Source: Streptomyces scabichelini (lineage in GTDB: Bacteria; Actinomycetota; Actinomycetes; Streptomycetales; Streptomycetaceae). From it: a stretch of 47,847 nt of DNA. The notes below the pieces were generated by a model, which searched no databases, was not told where the DNA came from, and worked only from the letters and a program-made list of their open reading frames with translations. The position numbers were made by a program, and so were the translations under genes. The stretch lies in contig NZ_JAAKZY010000065.1 in the NCBI RefSeq assembly GCF_011045015.1, positions 1 to 47,847 on the forward strand, written 5' to 3'. This document shows positions 43,278 to 47,847 of this stretch, in pieces; position 1 is the stretch's first letter, and the number at the start of each line of letters is the position of its first letter.

Positions 43278-43693
43278 CGGCAGACGAGTCGGGCTGTACG
43301 CCGGGTTCTGTTCCGGAGGTTCTCGCGAACCCTCCGGCGACGGCCATCCATCTAGGGCCGGCGTTGCCACCGGCCTCGTGCGGTCTACCCGCGGACTCGG
43401 GCGGGCAGCCCTCGGACGTCCGCGCAGAGTCGCCTTCTCTTTCGAGAGGGCGGCTCCTCTTGACCTTGCTCCGGGTGGGGTTTACCTAGCCGCCTGAGTC
43501 ACCTCAAGCGCTGGTGGTCTCTTACACCACCGTTTCACCCTTACCGGGAGCCGGAGCTCTCGGCGGTTTGCTTTCTGTGGCACTGTCCCGCGGGTCACCC
43601 CGGGTGGCCGTTAGCCACCACCCTGCCCTGTGGAGCCCGGACGTTCCTCGGGGAGGTCCACAGGGACCTCCACGCGGCCGTCCGCCCGGCTCG
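43278..43693 (-). ncRNA. rnpB: RNase P RNA, bacterial class A
   Basis: Catalytic RNA of RNase P, which trims tRNA 5' leaders. Read on the minus strand it begins CGAGCCGGGCGGACGGCCGC and has the universal block GAGGAACGTCCGGGCTCCAC (P4 5' side), then ACAGGGCAGGGTGGTGGCTA, GGGACAGTGCCACAGAAA, and the 3' end GGCGTACAGCCCGACTCGTC that pairs with the 5' end. Length near 416 fits actinobacterial RNase P RNA. Ends are estimated to a few bases. The first roughly 83 bases overlap the 3' end of the EamA gene on the same strand. Confidence 0.96.
43280..43303. repeat. Reference copy C of the 24-bp rnpB 3' end repeat (candidate attB-like core)
   Basis: The segment GCAGACGAGTCGGGCTGTAC with GCCGGG, the last bases of rnpB, is the parent of the copies at 34861 and 41761. 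Confidence 0.7.
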
Positions 43694-44600
43694 TCTGCCG
43701 TGTCGACCATGGTACCGGGCGTGCGGGCCGCCCCGGTCCGGGCCTCGGGCCGGAGGCCGTGGCCAGGAAAGAGCCCAGGAGGATCAGGGTGAAGGCCGCT
43801 GCGACCCCGGCCGTCAGCTCTTCGTTCAGGAACAGCATGCCCGCCGCCACCGCCACCGCCGGATTGACGTACGTGAAGACCACCGCCCTCGTCGGGCCCG
43901 CCTCCCGGATCAGTTCGAGGAAGACGACGAAGGCCAGGGCCGTGCAGATGACGCCGAGGCCCGCGAGCGAGGCCAGGGCCGAGGGGGAGGGGGCTTGCGA
44001 AGGCCAGGTCGTGGCCGCCGCCGGTGCGTACACCAGCGCCGCGAGTAGTAGGCAGGGGGCGATCAGTTGGAGCGTGGGGACCTGTCGCAGGTGGTGGGCC
44101 ATGATCAGCGGTGCCGTCGCGTAGCCCACGATCGTGACCAGCATCTCCGCCAGGGAGCGGGCGTTGCCGCCCGTCAGGTGTGGGGCCGTGAGGACCGCGA
44201 CTCCGCCCAGGCCGAGCGCCAGGCCTGTCATCCGGCGGACGCCCAGCCGTTCCGTGTCGCCGAAGAAGCGGGCCAGTACGACGCCCACGATCGGTACGCC
44301 CGCGATCAGCAGGCCCGCCGTCGAGCTGGACAGATGGCGTTCGGCGTCCGTGAGCGTCCACCAGGGGCCGATGATCTCGATGCACGCGAAGGCCAGCATC
44401 GGGCGCCAGTGGGCGCGTACGACGGTGGTCAGTCCGCCCTGCCGTACGGCGAAGGGGAGCAGGAGCGCGGCGCCCAGCGCGCACCGGGTGAAGACGACCA
44501 TGGACGGGGAGACCTCGTCCACAGCCACTTTGATCATCAGGTAGGGGATGCCCCAGAGCACTCCCATCAGGGAGAACAAGAACCAGCCGCGTGCAGTCAT
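43611..44600 (-). CDS. EamA (DMT) family transporter, 329 aa
   Basis: Ten-helix drug/metabolite transporter: GWFLFSLMGVLWGIPYLMIKVAVDEVSPSMVVFTRCALGAALLLPF is the first EamA repeat, and the second begins near residue 150. The typical end of each repeat is present (IAGVPIVGVVLARFFGDTERL and YVNPAVAVAAGMLFLNEELT). After the last helix (FTLILLGSFLATA) a 50-residue Pro/Arg/Gly-rich tail follows, of which the final 27 codons lie inside the rnpB sequence. Substrate unknown. Separated by 19 bp from the AraC gene upstream, so probably one operon. Confidence 0.88.
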   Translation of the reverse strand: MTARGWFLFSLMGVLWGIPYLMIKVAVDEVSPSMVVFTRCALGAALLLPFAVRQGGLTTVVRAHWRPMLAFACIEIIGPWWTLTDAERHLSSSTAGLLIAGVPIVGVVLARFFGDTERLGVRRMTGLALGLGGVAVLTAPHLTGGNARSLAEMLVTIVGYATAPLIMAHHLRQVPTLQLIAPCLLLAALVYAPAAATTWPSQAPSPSALASLAGLGVICTALAFVVFLELIREAGPTRAVVFTYVNPAVAVAAGMLFLNEELTAGVAAAFTLILLGSFLATASGPRPGPGRPARPVPWSTRQTSRADGRVEVPVDLPEERPGSTGQGGG

Positions 44601-44619
44601 GCGCGCAGTCTCGGTCGGG

Positions 44620-45474
44620 TCAGCGGCGTACGTCTTGAACGTTGTTGCGGCGGAGGTCGTCGCGCTGGACGCTGTTGCGGTACGCCGCCGGGGTCACCCC
44701 CACCACCCGCCGGAACCAGCGCGTCAGGTGTGCCTGGTCGGCGAAGCCGACGAGCGCGGCCGCCTCGGCGGGGCGGTGGCCCGACTCCAGGAGCCCGCGG
44801 GCCCGGGTCACCCGGTGCTGGGCGAGCCAGGCGTACGGGGGCAGACCCATGGTCGTACGGAAGGCTCGGAGTAGCTGGTAGCGGGACAGGCCCAGGTCGG
44901 TGGACAGGTCGGCGAGGGAGGGTGGGGTGAGGAGTTCGTCCGCCAGGCGGTCTCGTACGGCGTGGGCTATGGAGGCCGCGCCCGGGATCGTGTCGGACAC
45001 CGGGTGGGCCGAGGAGTGGCGGCGGGCGAGGGCCGTGAGCAGCCACGGGATGCGGGACTCGGCCTCCAACTGGTCCGGGCAGACGTTGAGTTCGGTGTGC
45101 GCGTGGCGGAGGGCGGCGGCCAGTTCGGGGTCGTCGACGACGGGTTCGCGGAAGTGCGGGACGCTCCGTGTGCCTTCGGTGAGGAGGGCGGGTTCGGCGT
45201 ACAGGGCACGGTAGGCGTAGCCGTCTGGTGTGGCCGGGCCGCCGGTGTGGGTCTCGCCGGGGGCCAGGACGACGATCGCGCCGGGGCCCGAGTGGATCCG
45301 GTCGCCGCGGTAGTCGATGATCTCGGTGCCATCGACGCAGACGCCTATGGAGAACTCCTCGTGGACGTGGGGCGCGTAGCGGTGGCTGGCGAAGTGGGCG
45401 GTGAGGAGGTCGAGCGGGCGGCCGGTCCGGCCGAGGGTTGCTCTGGTCCAGACTGCCTGTTCGCGTTCACGCAT
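44620..45474 (-). CDS. AraC family regulator with cupin sensor domain, 284 aa
   Basis: N-terminal AraC-type cupin (FASHRYAPHVHEEFSIGVCVDG... GPGAIVVLAPGETHTGGPA) with the histidine pair, then a C-terminal double helix-turn-helix (SLADLSTDLGLSRYQLLRAFRTTMGLPPYAWLAQHRVTRARGLLESG... AAALVGFADQAHLTRWFRRVVGVTPAAYR). Such regulators are commonly placed next to EamA or LysE exporters, as here, and probably activate the downstream transporter gene in response to its substrate. GAGGAGG precedes the ATG at 45474. Confidence 0.92.
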   Translation of the reverse strand: MREREQAVWTRATLGRTGRPLDLLTAHFASHRYAPHVHEEFSIGVCVDGTEIIDYRGDRIHSGPGAIVVLAPGETHTGGPATPDGYAYRALYAEPALLTEGTRSVPHFREPVVDDPELAAALRHAHTELNVCPDQLEAESRIPWLLTALARRHSSAHPVSDTIPGAASIAHAVRDRLADELLTPPSLADLSTDLGLSRYQLLRAFRTTMGLPPYAWLAQHRVTRARGLLESGHRPAEAAALVGFADQAHLTRWFRRVVGVTPAAYRNSVQRDDLRRNNVQDVRR

Positions 45475-45547
45475 CGCCTCGTGCCTCCTCAGGGTCCTTG
45501 AGGACCTTAAGGTGCAACGCCTGCGTGTCCCTTTTCCATGCCCAGGA

Positions 45548-45599
45548 AGGCCATCTTCCCTGCCTGGGGAGGCCGTCTTCCCTGCCCGGGGAGGCCGTC
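45548..45599. repeat. 22-bp tandem repeat, 2.4 copies
   Basis: Unit AGGCCRTCTTCCCTGCCYGG plus GG, at 45548-45569, 45570-45591 and a partial copy 45592-45599. It lies between the AraC and MerR genes, directly upstream of the merR promoter. Confidence 0.75.
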
Positions 45600-45601
45600 G
45601 C

Positions 45602-45638
45602 TTGACCCTGCCGTAACGTCAACGTTTCTACTGATCGT
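45602..45638 (+). promoter_or_regulatory. MerR-type promoter with 19-bp spacer and internal dyad
   Basis: TTGACC at 45602-45607 and TCTACT at 45627-45632 are 19 bp apart, the long spacing typical of MerR-controlled promoters. The spacer holds the palindrome AACGT-CA-ACGTT at 45615-45626. Transcription would start at or next to the ATG at 45639, so the mRNA is probably leaderless. Confidence 0.55.
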
Positions 45639-46448
45639 ATGCGAATCGGAGAGCTGGCCGCGGCCGTCGGTGTCACGACGCGGACCGTGCGGCACTACCA
45701 CCACCTCGGGCTGCTGCCCGAACCCGAGCGGCGTCCCAACGGATACCGCGACTATGGGCTGCGGCACGCCGTCGCGCTGGCCCGGATCCGGCGGCTGACG
45801 GAGCTGGGGCTCGGTCTGGCCGAGGTACGGGACGTGCTCGCGGACGACGTGGGACGCGACCTCGCCGAGGTGCTCGCGGAGCTCGACGACGACCTGGCGC
45901 GGCAGGAGGCGGCGATCCGGGAGCGGCGGGCGCGGCTGCGAACCCTGCTGGCCGAGGCCGAGGCGGGGCGGTTGCCCGTCGAGGGGCCGGTGTCCCCCGA
46001 ACTGGCCGCGCTCTTCGGCGACTTGGCGCAGGCCTCGGCAGGGCGGCCCGAGTCCCCCATGGCCGCCAAGGACCGCGAGATCCTCGTCCTGCTGGACACC
46101 GCCGCGCCCCCGGAGGAGCGGGAGCGGCTGCTGTCCGCGCTGGGCAGCTTTGCCGGCGAGCGGGGTGCGGTGGACCGGGCGCACGAGGCGTACGCGCTGC
46201 TCGACGCGCTCGTGGACGCCGACCCTGGCGATCCCCGCGTGGACGAGGCCGCCGAGCTGCTCGCCTCCTGCCTGCCGGACTCCGCCCTGGACGGGCTCGG
46301 CATCGGAGCCGTCGGAGCCATCGAGGGCGTGAGCGAGGAGCACAGCTTTCTGCGGGCCTTGCTCGACGACTTCGCCCCCGCGCAGGCGGAGGCGATCCGT
46401 CGCACGATGCGGCTGCTCGTGCGGCGTCACGCGGGCGGTACGCGGTGA
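45639..46448 (+). CDS. MerR family transcriptional regulator, 269 aa
   Basis: N-terminal winged-helix DNA-binding domain of the MerR class: MRIGELAAAVGVTTRTVRHYHHLGLLPEPERRPNGYRDYG... then ARIRRLTELGLGLAEVRDVL. A coiled dimerisation helix follows (LAEVLAELDDDLARQEAAIRERRARLRTLL), and a helical C-terminal domain of about 170 residues that may bind a ligand. There is no ribosome site before ATG 45639, in line with a leaderless transcript from the promoter just upstream. The stop overlaps the next gene (GTGA), so the membrane protein is co-expressed. Confidence 0.9.
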   Translation: MRIGELAAAVGVTTRTVRHYHHLGLLPEPERRPNGYRDYGLRHAVALARIRRLTELGLGLAEVRDVLADDVGRDLAEVLAELDDDLARQEAAIRERRARLRTLLAEAEAGRLPVEGPVSPELAALFGDLAQASAGRPESPMAAKDREILVLLDTAAPPEERERLLSALGSFAGERGAVDRAHEAYALLDALVDADPGDPRVDEAAELLASCLPDSALDGLGIGAVGAIEGVSEEHSFLRALLDDFAPAQAEAIRRTMRLLVRRHAGGTR

Positions 46449-47110
46449 AGGCCGCAGTGAAAGCGGCGGTGAAAGCGGTGGTGAAGGCCGCGGTCAAAGC
46501 CACGGTGAAAGTCGTCGGGCTCGTGCGGCGGCTGGCCGGGCACGAGCTGCGGCTGCTCGTAAGCATCGCTCTCTGGACGGCCCGGCGGACGCACGGCACC
46601 GGGCGCGGGAAGGCGTTCGGGTACGCGCGGGGTCAGGGGGCGCCCATGCTGGGGTTCGCCTTCGTGTGTGTGCTGGAGACGATCACCATGGCGGTGCTTC
46701 TGCGGCCCTGGCCCGCCATCGAGCGGACCGTACTCGTCCTCGACCTCTACGGCGTGCTCCAAGTTGTAGGCATGCACGCGGCCTCCGTGAGCCGCCCGCA
46801 CGTCCTGGACGAGACCTCGCTGCGCATCCGCCGCGCCGCCCATGTGGACCTCCGCGTCCCCCTGGACGCCATCGCCTCCGTACGCCGCGAGACGCGCTAC
46901 ACACACGAGAAGCGCGACGGCGAAATCGACCTGGCGATCGGCGCGCAGACCACGATCACCCTCGAACTGACCGAGCCCGTACGGCACTTCACCTTCCTGG
47001 GCCGCCCCAGGGACGTACGCCTCATCCGCTTCCACGCCGACGAGCCGGACGTACTCGTACGGGCGATACGCGAGGTGCGTACGCTGGCGCCTGCCCCTCG
47101 TACGTACTGA
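46445..47110 (+). CDS. Membrane protein with Lys/Ala-repeat N-terminus, 221 aa
   Basis: GTG start overlapping the merR stop. The first roughly 24 residues are a repeated KAAVKAAVKAVV helix with a Lys every fourth position, an amphipathic or DNA/membrane-surface-binding pattern. One or two hydrophobic segments follow (GFAFVCVLETITMAVLLRPW, VLVLDLYGVLQVVGMHA), then a soluble beta-rich C-terminal part (LRIRRAAHVDLRVPLDAIASVRRETRY... TTITLELTEPV), similar to PH-like domains of streptomycete membrane proteins. No family was firmly recognised. Expressed with the MerR regulator. Confidence 0.75.
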   Translation: MKAAVKAAVKAVVKAAVKATVKVVGLVRRLAGHELRLLVSIALWTARRTHGTGRGKAFGYARGQGAPMLGFAFVCVLETITMAVLLRPWPAIERTVLVLDLYGVLQVVGMHAASVSRPHVLDETSLRIRRAAHVDLRVPLDAIASVRRETRYTHEKRDGEIDLAIGAQTTITLELTEPVRHFTFLGRPRDVRLIRFHADEPDVLVRAIREVRTLAPAPRTY

Positions 47111-47122
47111 AGGAGAACCGCC

Positions 47123-47847
47123 GTGCTCGTGCTGTTGCCGCCGTCCGAAGGAAAGGCAGCCTCCGGGCGGGGCGCGCCGCTGAAGCCGGAGTCGTTGTCG
47201 CTGCCGGGGCTCGCGGAGGCGCGGCGGGCCGTTCTCGACGAGTTGGTCGAGCTGTGTGCGGGCGACGGGGAAAAGGCGCGTGAGGTGCTCGGGCTGAGCG
47301 AGGGGCTGCGGGACGAGGTCGCCAAGAACGCGGTGCTGCGGACCGCGGGGGCGCGGCCCGCCGGGGAGATCTACACGGGGGTTCTGTACGACGCCCTTGA
47401 CCTGGCCTCGCTCGACGCGGCGGCGAAGCGGCGGGCGGCGCGTTCGCTGCTCGTCTTCTCGGGGCTGTGGGGTGCGGTCCGCGTGACGGACCGGATTCCC
47501 TCGTACCGCTGCTCGATGGGTGTGAGGCTGCCGGGTCTTGGGGCGCTGGGCGCGCACTGGCGTACGGCGATGGCTTCCGTCCTTCCGGAGGCGGCCGGGA
47601 ACGGGCTCGTGCTCGACCTGCGCTCCTCGGCGTACGCGGCCGCGTGGAAGCCGAAGGGGGAGGTGGCGGGGCGTACGGCGAGTGTGCGCGTGCTGCACGC
47701 GCCGACCCGGAAGGTGGTCAGCCACTTCAACAAGGCGACGAAGGGCAGGATCGTACGGAGCCTGCTGCTGGCCGGGGCCGCGCCGAAGGGGCCGGCGGAG
47801 CTGGTGGAGGCGTTGCGGGATCTTGGGTATGTGGTGGAGGCGGAGGC
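47123..47847 (+). CDS. yaaA: Peroxide stress protein YaaA (DUF328/UPF0246), 3' end outside the window
   Basis: GTG start with AGGAGA six bases upstream, 12 bp after the membrane protein gene. The N-terminus VLLPPSEGKAASGRGAP and the motifs GVLYDALDL, VFSGLWGAVRVTDRIPSYRCSMGV, LVLDLRSSAYAAAW and SHFNKATKGRIVR are YaaA signatures. In E. coli YaaA lowers free iron and protects DNA from hydroxyl-radical damage during peroxide stress. About 241 codons are visible; the family is normally 240-260 residues, so only the last few residues are missing. Confidence 0.93.
   Translation, partial: MLVLLPPSEGKAASGRGAPLKPESLSLPGLAEARRAVLDELVELCAGDGEKAREVLGLSEGLRDEVAKNAVLRTAGARPAGEIYTGVLYDALDLASLDAAAKRRAARSLLVFSGLWGAVRVTDRIPSYRCSMGVRLPGLGALGAHWRTAMASVLPEAAGNGLVLDLRSSAYAAAWKPKGEVAGRTASVRVLHAPTRKVVSHFNKATKGRIVRSLLLAGAAPKGPAELVEALRDLGYVVEAE

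Noticed and set aside
34887..43279. Search for an integrase or excisionase between the rnpB-end repeats
   Set aside because: None was found; only transporter, regulator and oxidoreductase genes and an IS remnant, so an active integrative element is not claimed.

Overview
The window is very GC-rich, with strong third-position GC bias, GTG/TTG starts, ATGA/GTGA gene overlaps, DUF397/XRE pairs, short HATPase regulators and an actinobacterial RNase P RNA. This points to a Streptomyces or close relative chromosome. Most of the window left of rnpB (about 43.3 kb) looks accessory: defence genes, gene fragments, duplications and decayed cassettes. From rnpB rightwards it looks like ordinary backbone.

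Layout. 1-5.0 kb: a leftward Wadjet-type operon, jetA-jetB-jetC in the DUF2397/DUF2398/TIGR02680 version; jetC runs off the left edge and jetD is presumably beyond it. 5.0-9.2 kb: a small membrane protein, a large HTH + P-loop + 13-repeat protein, a remnant of a HATPase gene and a lipoprotein. 9.5-16.0 kb: a TetR regulator divergent from a four-gene aromatic-catabolism operon (extradiol dioxygenase, FAH-type hydrolase, MhpA-like hydroxylase, acetoacetate-CoA ligase), with two 14-bp TetR-type operators between them. 16.1-22 kb: a DUF6183 protein and a 1525-residue RHS protein with a T7SS-type N-terminus and an unrecognised C-terminal domain. 22.5-24.1 kb: a two-gene module of a MNT-like nucleotidyltransferase and an unknown partner. 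24.2-24.9 kb: C-terminal fragments of a UvrD-like helicase and a type ISP restriction-modification enzyme. 25.0-27.2 kb: a graspetide-type RiPP cassette with an intact methyltransferase, a frameshifted ATP-grasp ligase and no visible precursor. 27.3-29.0 kb: HATPase regulator, XRE/DUF5753 and DUF397 genes. 29.5-34.8 kb: two collinear DUF2075 (Schlafen-3-like) helicase/PD-(D/E)XK proteins flanking an EVE-like/DUF3883 nuclease; this is the best candidate for a little-described defence system. 35.2-41.4 kb: MFS transporter, AraC regulator, and a leftward FMO-SDR-aldehyde dehydrogenase operon. 41.7-43.3 kb: debris (a scrambled second copy of the RiPP methyltransferase and an ISL3 transposase tail), ending at rnpB. 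43.6-47.8 kb: EamA transporter, AraC, MerR, a membrane protein and YaaA (cut by the window end).

Two non-coding signals stand out. First, the 3' end of rnpB is repeated at 34.86 kb and 41.74 kb, suggesting that rnpB serves as an attachment site for integrating elements and that the accessory region was assembled in at least two steps. Second, a 78-bp-arm hairpin at 35.07-35.24 kb has arm differences that are almost all G/A or T/C in one sense. It therefore folds with G-U wobbles only in plus-strand RNA, which is the mark of selection on an RNA structure.

All functional names rest on reading motifs and family resemblance by eye; no database search was run.
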